This document shows, piece by piece, positions 35,777 through 46,930 of a stretch of 64,000 nt of DNA. The notes beneath the pieces are model-generated. The model saw nothing but the letters and a program-made list of their open reading frames with translations. It was not told the DNA's origin and did not search any database. Every line of letters starts with the position of its first letter. Positions within the stretch are counted from its first letter, which is position 1. Origin of the DNA: Atopsyche davidsoni. Taxonomy: Eukaryota > Arthropoda > Insecta > Trichoptera > Hydrobiosidae. The stretch is from NCBI GenBank assembly GCA_022113835.1, contig JAILWY010000006.1:1364001-1428000 (forward strand), read 5' to 3'. The position numbers were made by a program, and so were the translations under genes.

Positions 35777-38700
35777 GGAGAAAAAGCGATCAAGTTAAAA
35801 ATATTTAATGGGCATATTAAAGTAAATATATATATAAAAATTATACGACGCAAAAAAAGTAAGTACATATATGATATTAAATAACTTCAAATACTCCCCT
35901 ACGTTGATTGTTAATCAACCTAATTATTGTATTGGTCTAACAGGATTATGTAATTGTTACAGAGAATTAAGTTTCTTGAATCGAACGATAACACTTCCGA
36001 ATAATATTTTTTGTAAAAAATTAAACCAGTATATTTTGACACGAACGGCCATTCAATAATATATCTCATCTGGTCCGTTATGCTCCGTAAGTAAGTTTCG
36101 CCTTATCTGAGTGAGAAAACCTAGTGCCATTAAGCCTAATATCAAAAATAATTAATCTAACGGTTGCAGCTTTACGAGGCGTCAACACCACAAAATCTAT
36201 TACAAGCGAACGAAATTTTAAGTGCATTTTCTACTTTTTACTTTATATAACGCACAACCGGTCCGAGCGGCCATGGGAAAGATGCCCCGGCCAAAGAAGA
36301 AACCTGTTACGTAAATAAACACTAGAAATTCGCTTGTAAAATATCACTATTAATTTCATTCACCTATCACTCAATAACCAAGATAAATTATTGCGGTCAG
36401 CATCTGTGAAATATCTCAACGGTAACAATAAAATCGTGATACAGAATTTCTTGTATTCATTCCTATCAATCACACGCAGTATAGCGTCTCGACTAAGAAT
36501 CCAATTATAAAGGTCTGGCTTACATAACTTGACATCTTACGCATTATCAGCGGATAATCTATATGTGTGTGTGTATTTTAATGGATTTTCCGGTAGAAAG
36601 GTTGCCTCAATAGTGAGGCAGCTGTCATATAAAGATCACTTCAGATGTACAACGGTGCTTTTTTTTTAAATTAAACGAAAACTATTAATATATTAAATCA
36701 CGTACGCAACGAATAACTATAGAACCAGTACAATTGCTTACATTTAATTAATCTCTTTCTGATTGCAAACACTTGTGTTATTCCGTGAATCAGGGTGCGC
36801 ACCTCTTAACAAGTGTGCTTTACTTGTAGCAGTTAATCTCATTTTTTATTGCGTGTATTACATTCGGAATTTGTTGAAATATAAGTTTATAATTTTAATA
36901 TAAAATACATTCGCAGGCAGACGTGTGAAAGATGTTTTAAACAGTTTCATTGAACGGAAAACTATGTAAATTTATAAAATTTAATTAATACTTATTTATT
37001 TTATAGACGCGTCATTAAAACTAACCCTACAAGAGACCACATCGTGTGAACGCAATTAAATTGAATGGATAAAACTAAACAATAATTTATTAGTAAGTAG
37101 GCTTTGCTGAAATTAATTACTGTTGCAAGCACACTCATTGATAACTTAAATCCCATAATTCTGATGTTTTAAATAATTCTGTGGCTTAAAATTAAAATAC
37201 GATCACTCGGTAATAAACATGTTTAAAACTACTATATAATTGGAATGAAAAGTATTCATATAATTTCGCTAGTAAAAAAATATATAATAGATAATTTTCT
37301 TGTTGTATACAGGTTCTCCTTACTTTAGATTAAATTTAAATATAAGTTTTTTTAAGTGGTTCCAATAAATATCCGGTTTCAATTATAACTTGTATTATTA
37401 TTTTATATTTAAGAACATTAATCAATATCTATAAACTAAGCCGTATTTGTTCGTAATATTTATTTACATCTTTATAACAACGCAGTAGCAATGTGCCCAT
37501 CTTGCTTGATTGCCAATCAGAGAATAAATAGACCCAATACAAACGCATGTCATAAAATATTTGATAAATTACATCACAGGATATTTGATAAATGATCTAC
37601 ATACCCTGCGGAGCTGTCGTCTCCGCTAAAAGGGGAGTTTTTTTTTTTAATAACAGTTTTAAAAATTGGTGTGTCGAGTTTTTCAAGTTTAGATTTGTGA
37701 TGATGAATCATGTGACATCACTTGTAACAGTATGATTTCATTTTAGTTAGCACTTAACTATTTGCCATTACAAACTAAGAAAAAAAAAACTGTTAGACGA
37801 AGAAGAGCTCCTGCTATTTGTTCTGCAGCCCTCTGCAGAAGGAGTATCAGATCTAAATTCCAGAGCTTTGTAAATAAAGGGTTATGTAATAATATTATCG
37901 GACAGCAGAAATATTCTAGGGACTCACTACACTATTCACCATAAGAAAACTATGAACCGGCTTGTTCAGTGAGATGGTGATGATGGAACCTGAAGAAGAA
38001 AGAAGTCCCAAAAATAATATTTCAATAATTATATACATAATAACTGTAACACACGCGCTGAATATTTTTTTTAATACATTGATTATAAATAGTAAAAATG
38101 TGAGTGGGTGTTTTCATACCCACGTGGGAGATTTTGATAATTTACATATGGCAAAAATAGTTGTAAAAAATTGTCGCTATAAATCTGTCAACTTTGATAC
38201 TGCTTAAAGTATCATATAAGTTTTATCTATACAAACTTTAGGCATTATATTTCGTACTGGAATAACAGTTTCAATAAATAATTTACAGTTATACCTGAGT
38301 AAAAATAATAAATAGCTCGGGGTAAGATCAGCTCATATATTTTGAATAAATTAAATAAATTGATTTATAATAAATTTATTGAATTCTAAGTAAGGTTGCA
38401 AATTTTTTCAGTAATATACTTTTTTTAAAATTAAAACACTGTTCACCGTTTTCATTTATACAAAATATAATGATCCGTTTATACAAAACACTTTATTCGT
38501 CTTTAACTGACATATTTTTACTCGGTCATGCTTGATTACAGCAGAAAAATATTGCAAAAAAATTTAACACTATAAAATATACGGAATAATTTTTCTAAGC
38601 ACGCCATAAAAATAATTTCGCGTTCACAAGGTTTTCGCAGCAACAAAATTGCCAGGTTTTTTCAAGATGAAGTCATCTTCTTGATAATATCTTCATTAGT

Positions 38701-39470
38701 AAACTGAGTCGATTAATTAATTATAAATTCTAACAAACTGCGTCAAGGAAGATTAATTAAGTAAATAAAACATAATCTTGGCAATTTACGCAACGGTATG
38801 TGGACTTAAACACCATCCAAGAAATTATTATTCAAAATTTATAAATCAAATTTGATCTGAGATCGGAAAAGGTATTAAATTCTGATTAAATTATTGAAGG
38901 TTAGAAATGGCCGCGTGTCAAAGATCATAAAATTATGCTGTGAATTAATTATTTAATTATCAGAACAGCTTTACAAAAAGCGCTGCCAAACTATTATGGA
39001 ATATAAAATATAATTTAACGATGGGTCAAACAGCGGGTATAGAAAATATAATAAACGTAATCTCAACCATGCTGCAGTAATTATATGTTTGCTACAACCG
39101 CAAACCTGATTAAGTAAGCAAACATTAAGTACAAGTTTATATTGCTTGGAAATAATAAAAAGAGTCGTTGTGGATTTTTTCACAACCAAATTTAAAAATG
39201 ACGACTAAAAAAAATTAAACGAGTAACTTTGATGAAAAAATGCATATTAACAAATTTCTATGCATGTGATTAACAATACAGGAGTTAGCAAAAGGAATGA
39301 CGAGATCATCATAGTTGTTTGTCCTTGACTTTGAATGTGTCATATTTAGTAGAACAACATTTAAGGGTTGTTTTTATAATAAATTTAGGCAAATTAATTT
39401 TTATTTATACAATTAATAATTATTATATATGATCACGTACCATCATTTTACTTTATCGGTTACAAACATA
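35777..39470. other. A+T-rich non-coding DNA
   Basis: Nothing convincing was found. Short complex stretches (36,160-36,310; 37,590-37,640; 37,780-37,990) have no recognised motif. A (GT)n run of about five units lies near 36,563. Confidence 0.4.
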
Positions 39471-39474
39471 GACT

Positions 39475-39960
39475 TCACAGGCAGCTGATTCTGATCCACT
39501 TAGAAATGCGCATTCGAAGGGGTGTGCTCATTATTCACGAGAATAAATTAAATGTAACATAAAACCTTTTCGATTTGAATAAATAATAAACTAAAGCTGG
39601 ACTGGCACACTCAAAGTGGAACTGACATGTTGCTCGAATGGCATTTCGGATTTGTCGTTGTCCATTTGTGCAAGTATTAAGCATTGTTCACGGCGGTGTG
39701 AATGCACCGATAATATATCAAATAATATGACCGTGAAATATCGCATGTCGAATCAAGACCGCAAACTAGATTCCAAAGTCATTGCCGATCGATAAATCAT
39801 CGGGACACATTGTCCTCTGGTGTGCTTGTATGATTTACGGATCAATGAAATGTTAAACGATCGCAGAACAATAATCTTAGTCCTGCAGCAATATAATGGA
39901 TAAGCCTACACAAGCCACTTTGTTATGGAAAAAGATCATACGGATGTTAGAATCGTAACG
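39475..39960. other. Long candidate conserved non-coding element
   Basis: Nearly 500 bases of balanced composition contain stretches resembling developmental factor sites: CATTGTC/ATTGTTC (Sox-type), TCAAAGTGGAAC (NK-type) and CGATCGATAAATCATCG. All frames close quickly and no hairpin RNA is evident. Enhancer function is inferred from motif density seen by eye, not scored. Confidence 0.35.
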
Positions 39961-41640
39961 ATGAATTGTTCCATAGAAATTGCTATTATTAAATATGTCA
40001 TCGGGTTATCGAATAGTTGGATCATTTACCTTATGTAGAATATGAAATTGTTGGTTGATAATTCTAACTGAGATGTTACTTGAGATTTTACTCTAAAAAA
40101 CCAATAAGGTTAGAACCTAGATTGACCTATAGTATATAATGAATATGTATCAAAAATGTAATCATTTATGTTGAAAACCATACTTACACATAATTTTGAA
40201 TCAGAAGCACACTTATTTTTTATTGCAAAATTAATAGTTGACTGACAATGACATCACGCTCATTTTCAAATTTAACCGCTTTTAGTAATAACAACCAAAT
40301 AAAATGGTTTTAATATCCTTGTCAATCTGCTATTTGTACTGGTTGTCACTTATTATATTTTTACAATAAGAAAATAAAAATATTTTTTACTATGAGGATA
40401 TTATTCATATTAAAACAAGCTTGTATATTTTTTCTTGGTGTTCACAGCGGAAGCAATTATTGTTATATTTTATCGTTTACTTTATTTCAATAATCTTAAC
40501 ACTTAAATAAGAAACACAGAAAAATTATAAATATCACTTACTTCATCATATGTTAACGTGGATTATATTATATCCAGTGCAGTATTTTCTTGTATGTTTA
40601 ATAATCAAATTATGTGTGCAGTAAGTTCAAATGGCAAGTTTTTAAATGATAGTATTAATCTTTATTCAAATGGATGTCCATATTTAATTAACGTGCAAGG
40701 GGTACAAATAACATTTCTTCTAATTAGAACGAGAATACCTCATAGGCATTCTCCGCGATCAATAAAACAATCTTCAGCGAGGAACATACGACTCAATTAC
40801 CGTCAATCCTTCAAGACCGTCCATTTAATGTTGCCAGTATATCTCTCGCCCACGCAGTACTAACTTTACTTCTCGAAGCATATTTACTAACATTTCAAAC
40901 TAGCATACGATTGCATTAGACTTATGTGCACATGCGGCAGGGGTTGCCATTTGCAACGGCCGAACATCACTTGAACTGCAAAATAACGCAAAAGCGGCAA
41001 TGAGCTACAATATTCTTCTGTACAACTTTTTTTGTATTTAAAAACATCGTAATCATAGTAAAGACACTCAAGCTAGACAATCATAAATAAAATATCACCA
41101 TTGGCTCTGAAAATCTCAAAAAATACTAAACGTTAAGAGTTAACATTAATCCTGCCAATACGACAGAGAAGTGTTTGTGGAGAAAGCTTATACTGTGGAA
41201 CGGGATTTTATTCCATCAAAAGTTTTCCGCTGAATGATGACAAAGAAAATCGTACTGTTTTCGTGTTCTCTACAAATATAAGTGATTATATATTTAAGGA
41301 ATATTTTTTTTATAATTTACAATACTTTCAGGGTAACGCATAGTATTGAATAGACGAAATATGTATAGTCAAGATATAAATTGACAGAATCATGCGACGA
41401 AGTATAAGCGATACGATTTTTTTTTAATAATTAGATGTACAGCTTTTACTTTAAAATAAAATTGTTGATTTCCGTTTTTTTAACATGTCGTTTTGCTTAA
41501 CCTCAATACATCATTGTTGTCATTCCAAGACGCAATATCTTTGCGAATATTTCATAACTAGTTCTTCCAGCCCATGTTTACATAATGTCTCCAGTTTTTT
41601 GTTGCTGTTGATATAATAAATATCCTGCAAAACTGTGACA
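39961..41640. other. A+T-rich non-coding DNA
   Basis: No gene is supported. The 101-codon plus-strand open stretch at 40,558-40,863 starts without an ATG and has no recognised domain. Confidence 0.4.
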
Positions 41641-41649
41641 TTCACGAAC

Positions 41650-41900
41650 ATAAGAATCTAAGGCTTCTATCGCCACTGGCACTGCTGCTCGCGGGCGAGT
41701 TCAAGTTCGCGACTTTTCAGAACTGAAACAGTCAAAACCGACTGGCGTTCATTACATTTTATGGCGCATTCTAATTTAAAACATGGCCGTGCGCGTCTTC
41801 TAGAAACGACCGGAGCCTTCTAAAATATTTTACGAGCATTCAATAAATCGCAGTGCGCGGACATGCGCGTTTTAAGGCACGCCGTAGTTCAACTAATTTA
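41650..41900. other. G+C-richer block, candidate regulatory element
   Basis: The block carries GCTGCTCGCGGGCGAG (about 41,684-41,699), CGACCGGAGCC and CGCGGACATGCGCG stretches. Frames are closed or unrecognisable. Confidence 0.3.
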
Positions 41901-43560
41901 TTACATATGAAATGCTACATTCATTAGCTATTTTCTTAAGGATTGTGGCGCTGCGACGTGTTTACCGGAGAGCGTGTATTATAACGAAACTCGAATACAG
42001 TCGAAGCAGTTATGCACAGAAACATACGACCGTGAAAATACGTAAGTTGCTAACTAAAAACGATTATTTAGACATCAAATTTTATTTCGAGACTCAATCC
42101 ATTTTACCGCTAATAAACAAGCACGCCGTTTCGTTGTGCTGAGCATCTTATTTTTCACTAAGCGAGGGTTTATAAAAATGTTTGAATGTAATTCTTTTAT
42201 CATGTTTTAAATAAATAAACTGGATGTAATTCAATAAACAAGTTTAACGAGCGCGCAGCTGTAAACCATAATATATCAAAGTATATTAACCTACATATTT
42301 CATGTCAAAATGCTAACATTTCACACATGCGGTCTTTGAAACCATAAATTACGTAAAATGTATGCTGCACAAATTGGTTCTTCACCAGCCGCTCTCAATC
42401 CACTGCTGATTGAGGAACGCCTCTTGCCCTCCATACATATCCGTTTGCAGCAGTCTTCTGCCATGCTAACCAAAAACCTTTAATATAATTTATATCTCAC
42501 TAATCCTTCTATTTAATTTAGCTATTTTCGTTGTTGCATCATTATTTTGTAATGGCAAAAAAAATATGTAGAACTCTAAAGTCTAACTCGCAGCTCAAAA
42601 CTTGAACCCAATTACCTTTACATGTTTACATTATTGCAATAGAAAATCTTACAAGCTACACTAAAGTATAGGTGACTTTGCACACTCTTGTATCTCACTC
42701 ACTACCTTAAATAAATCAAAGTATGGTATGCATAATCTATAAATTAAAATTGTATAACAGCAGTTTTTGCATCTGGAGTGCTTGTTGTCTTTACTTGCGT
42801 TTTTCTTTGTGTTCGTATTACCAAGCAAATGATTTAAATTGAAAAGTGAAACCATAGCACCCTTTGATAAATAGCATAAGACATTGTCTCATATATTATG
42901 CTTGAAGCTCAAGTCGTGTCGTTATGTTCCGAGCACTGAAGTCCGCCCACCGATACATATAATTGATCATTAAAAGTGAAATTCTAGGATCACAGGTCAA
43001 GCTGGCATAAAACATGCAACTAATGAATGCAGCGCGCAAGAATAACATGATCATGTTTATTTAATACGATTCGTTATATTAAATCTTCAGAGAAATTATA
43101 CGGAGCTTTAATAGAGCAATTAAGATATCAATGTATCAAAATGATGTACAAATAGAATAAGTTAAATGCAGTTTTATAAACTAATTAAAATTGTAGCCCC
43201 GATCTTGATGAGCTTAATTTATTAAACCGAAGTGGAGTTAAGATTAATTGGATTAACATAATCAATAAATCTGTATGTTTAGTTTGTTTAGATAATTGTA
43301 AAATAAACGTTTTATGTAGGCAATACAATTTAATTAAGTGTTGAGTACACTTTATCTCATAATAAGAATATGTTTCTTCTCAGAAGTGAACATCTTTGAA
43401 ATTACACAAATATTCTCATTTCGAGCAAAAGCATGTAAAGAGATTAAGACTTAAAACGGTGGACATAATTTTAGGATGACATCGATTTTGCTTGTTTATT
43501 CCTAGGTGTTTTTTAATAACTTACGTTTTGTAATAATTCAATGATAGATCCAAAAAATTT
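41901..43560. other. A+T-rich non-coding DNA
   Basis: No gene is supported. A balanced stretch at 42,370-42,470 is unrecognised. Confidence 0.4.
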
Positions 43561-43563
43561 ATC

Positions 43564-43597
43564 ACTTACCTGAAACAAAAAGAGAGATATAAATTAG
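43564..43597 (-). other. Strong candidate recursive-splicing (ratchet) site
   Basis: On the minus strand: branch-point pentamer CTAAT (43,597-43,593), then TTATATCTCTCTTTTTGTTTCAG ending at 43,570, followed at once by a perfect 5' splice site GTAAGT (43,569-43,564). This is a textbook ratchet-point layout (pyrimidine tract, CAG/GTAAGT) with no exon between acceptor and donor. It matches the site at 23,385 in strand, branch point and spacing. The two are about 20 kb apart, as expected for stepwise removal of a giant intron. Function is inferred; the motif itself is plain in the sequence. Confidence 0.6.
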
Positions 43598-43779
43598 TAC
43601 ATTTATGAAAATTGACATTGATTGCAAACCATAAATCCCAATCGGTTACATTTTATTTTATGGAAACAAATTTTTAAGCAAATCCAAATATTTTGTAAAT
43701 TCATGATTTATTATATACATTTTATTGATTGATTGAAAAATCAAAGCATGAATAAAAATCAATCCTAAACGTCTCGCCT

Positions 43780-44110
43780 TCACAAATAGATAATAGAGCA
43801 CTTTATCCGGTAGCGAATGAGGAACATTCCAGACCACGTTAAATTATGACAATCACAATTATTCAGCGGCTGTTAACATGCAAATTTAGAAACGATCTTG
43901 CATCGTATAATAAAAGCGGAATTTGCAATAGAGATTCGCAAATGGTCTTTAATAACATAGGAGTTAATAACACAGTTAATATAGATTGAGTAGCAGTAAG
44001 CCAGGTGAGCGACCCAGGCCGGGCATCCATCAAAAGCCAGCCAGGTGTGCACGCACTGCAGGTGTTCCGTTGCAGTAATGCACATCTGCATTACGTACTC
44101 AACGTAGGTG
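43780..44110. other. Candidate conserved non-coding block
   Basis: The block has balanced composition with two CCAGGTG(A/T)G stretches and CTGCAGGTG-type E-boxes near 44,005-44,060. The minus-strand open stretch (72 codons) has no recognised motif. Confidence 0.3.
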
Positions 44111-44639
44111 CAGTTACGTTTTCAGGAAACTATATTATTTCAGTGATTTGGGGTTGATTTGAATTGCTTTAAACGCCTGAAAAATGCATTTGATATGATC
44201 GAATCTATTCATCAATAGCTTCATTAATAATAACACAGAAATAATAATTGATTAATTATTTAAACTGAATCTCGTCAAATAGCCACAAATAAAAATTATC
44301 TGGCGGATGTGATTTTATTATTTTTGATAGCAATAATCTTCTTTAATATATGCAGCATTTTTTTCTCATTTGTTAATTATCGTTTCAATATTCAGCACTA
44401 AGAGAAATATACGAATGTTAATGTGTTTTATTTTATTAAAACATTACTTTAAAGTACACGCTTTAGGAGTAAACGCTGAAGTTGTAAAGTCAGATTAATC
44501 AAATTGGTTTTATAGTTAATTGATAAATTTCTGCAATAAAAGCATTTTAAAATAACGAGATCTGTTTAAATGTTATATACATGCCAAGCATTTAAAATCT
44601 AAGCTGTTCAAACAGCAGTTTGATTTATTATGTTATAAA

Positions 44640-45050
44640 GTAGGTTTGTCTGTCGCTGAATTGACAGTGCCGATAATTTCCATCATTATCTAACGACATC
44701 TGTTTTATAATTAGCTTTCTACTGCGTGTGTATAATATTTCAGTACAAGCACGATACCGAGCTGACCGTTCCAGATAGGTCGTGAAAATCACGTAACGAT
44801 CTGCCTTTCGACTGTCGTGCGCGGCTCCGGGCCGGTTGCGAAATGTAAGCCGAGGATATACCAAGTCCACGTTAATGCTGCGAGTAATTATTACCAACCC
44901 AGCACCCGGGGCGTGGTCAAGTAATTGGATTAACTGCCACAGCCGCGGACCCTGCCGTTTGCACGAGAAACCTTTTGAGGTCACATGTGAAGAGGAATGT
45001 ACATTTGCATTAGATGAAAGAGTTGTGTGCGTTCGCTGTTAACCACGTGT
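44640..45050. other. Candidate enhancer-like block with homeodomain sites
   Basis: Over 400 bases of balanced composition contain TCAAGTAATTGGATTAACTG (44,917-44,936). In that short span it places an NK-type TCAAGTA, a TAATTG homeodomain core and a GGATTA bicoid/otd-type core. The minus strand is open for 118 codons, and the peptide is not recognisable. I favour a regulatory element over a gene. Confidence 0.35.
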
Positions 45051-45429
45051 AATATATGTAGCAATTAGATTACATTCCTAGTAAATCTTTCACAATGTCA
45101 ATGTATCGGCAACTCAAGAGGATGCATAGTTCTAATAGAGAATTCACGCACATCACAAGTACTAAAGCTTATAACATATAGCAGAAGAACCTATCATATT
45201 ATGCTTACATTTAATTGTATGAAGTACCCACTAAGAACTTTATAACTCGTGCTTAGCAACCACCCTCATTACTAGCAACACGTGACTTATTTTCATCATT
45301 ATACTTGTCTTATAATATAGCATCTCAATTAAAAAAATCGAATTTGAAAACTCACTGTGTTCATAAACCATAAAGTGCTAAGTAACTCTACCTGCACAGT
45401 AAACAGAATGCACATATTACACGTCATTG

Positions 45430-45720
45430 TTTACTCTGTCGCCTGGAGTTTATCCACTGTGAATCACTGAGACAATGGCTGGCACGAGGGGTGACACTGC
45501 GGTCGTGACGGCATACTAAAAGCCAAATACGCCACGACACCTACAAAGGTAAAGGTTAGACCTTTAGGACGCGAGACAATCGGCGAGAGCGCCGTTGCTT
45601 TGAACTTGAATGCCAAAATCTGGGTCAGTGTGGTAAGGAGGAATATATTATTCTGTCGCAAACAATGTACGGTTTTTTTCAGTTGCGCTATCTCCACCTA
45701 TCAAGCCGTAAATCTACGTT
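45430..45720. other. Candidate conserved non-coding block
   Basis: The block has balanced composition. The minus frame is open for 77 codons (45,464-45,697) but lacks a known domain or exon signals. Confidence 0.25.
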
Positions 45721-46790
45721 TATAGAATATTTATAATGGGCTATTGAATATAAATAATAAGAGTGTTTATTGATTGCACGATACGTTAGGAATTCGAATT
45801 CAATCGCTCGGGACGGAACAAAATTGAGTACAAAGTTAATTTATTATTTCATGCGTACGAATGGACAGCTTCATGAAAACCTGAAACCGCGAGCCGCGAA
45901 ATAATTGATTGGGAACCGTACGATTAAAGTAGTTGTTTTCGGTCAACCTTATTACAATCTATGTATACATATTTTTTTAAATTTTAGACAACAATATAAT
46001 AAGGTCTATGCTGAAGTTTGGATCTTGTGCCACCTTGAAGGTGTACGTCATCACAGGACGTCTTCATTTCTATTTCATTTGCATGACCGCCCACTATTCC
46101 GTGGACGATCGGTATCATACACAGTGACCGTATTTGCATACGAAAGCCCAAATTTCAATCTATTATTTAAATCACTTTCTCTGGTAGTTATTCACTACAA
46201 AAAAACAGCATTGCATTGCTTAAAAGTTACTGTTTGAAAATTTAAATGACTGTGGATGTTTCAAATTGACTATATTTTCCTGTTGAGGCGAGAGGGAAAG
46301 ATAATTAACCTTTAGATTAATGTTATACCAAATGAAAATGAAAAGGTGACCTTGAGGAAAAAATAAATAAACATTACAGAATAATATTTATATAATACAC
46401 GTCAAGCTTAAAAATTTATATAAGTCTACGTATTCAGGTAATATTTTTTTTTTCTAATGTGATTCATGTTCAACTCTAAAGCAAAAAACACTTTTCGTCA
46501 TTTTTTTAGAAGAAAAAAACTACGCTTTTAGAAAGGCATCAGAAAAAGTGTTTTATTAAATAATAACTGTACAGTTCAATCAACCATAAGAAAGATTATT
46601 TCTTCTTTCTAATGCAATCTAACTAGCTCAGATCTTATTAAATACAATTCTTTGAAATTAAATGAAGCGTAATAGGCTTTTAATTGAACGACGCAATAAG
46701 TTTCCGTTACAAAATCCTCAGTTGCAGCAGCTTCAAAAACCAATTACAAAAGCATATTAAAAATCAGACATTAATAAAAGTTGGGACTGT
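45721..46790. other. A+T-rich non-coding DNA
   Basis: The 110-codon open stretch at 45,905-46,237 starts with TTG, not ATG, and shows no recognisable domain. No other gene signal. Confidence 0.4.
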
Positions 46791-46794
46791 CTCC

Positions 46795-46905
46795 GTAACT
46801 GAAGACCCCGGGTCACTGCAAGACGCCTGCCTGCTATTGTATACTTGGCTAAGGTTGGGCTAGGTTGGGTTAGATAACACCTTTATGACTCAGTGACGTA
46901 ATGAA
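46795..46905. promoter_or_regulatory. Small block with AP-1/CRE pair and GGTTGGG repeat
   Basis: TGACTCA (46,886-46,892) is an AP-1 core. It is followed two bases later by TGACGTAA (46,894-46,901), a CRE/C/EBP-like core. Just upstream, GGTTGGGCTAGGTTGGGTTA (46,853-46,872) is a 10-base direct repeat resembling the GGTTAGG-type repeats common in insect genomes. Confidence 0.35.
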
Positions 46906-46930
46906 CAATAGACATGTTAATAAGGCTATT

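Noticed and set aside
40558..40863. 101-codon plus-strand open stretch
   Set aside because: Begins with GTG, and the peptide resembles translated A+T-rich DNA.
41872..41890. TAAGGCACGC matches the first ten bases of miR-124
   Set aside because: The match ends there (CGTAG follows instead of GGTGAATGCC), and no complementary arm forms a precursor hairpin.
43982..43996. Plus-strand CAG/GTGAGC as a plus-strand ratchet point
   Set aside because: The upstream sequence is purine-rich, with no acceptor.
44628..44984. 118-codon minus-strand open stretch
   Set aside because: It is the longest single open stretch outside the transposase fragment at 13,962, but its peptide has no recognisable domain and the block looks like a non-coding element with few stop codons.
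45905..46237. 110-codon plus-strand open stretch
   Set aside because: Begins with TTG, has no splice signals and no recognisable protein features.
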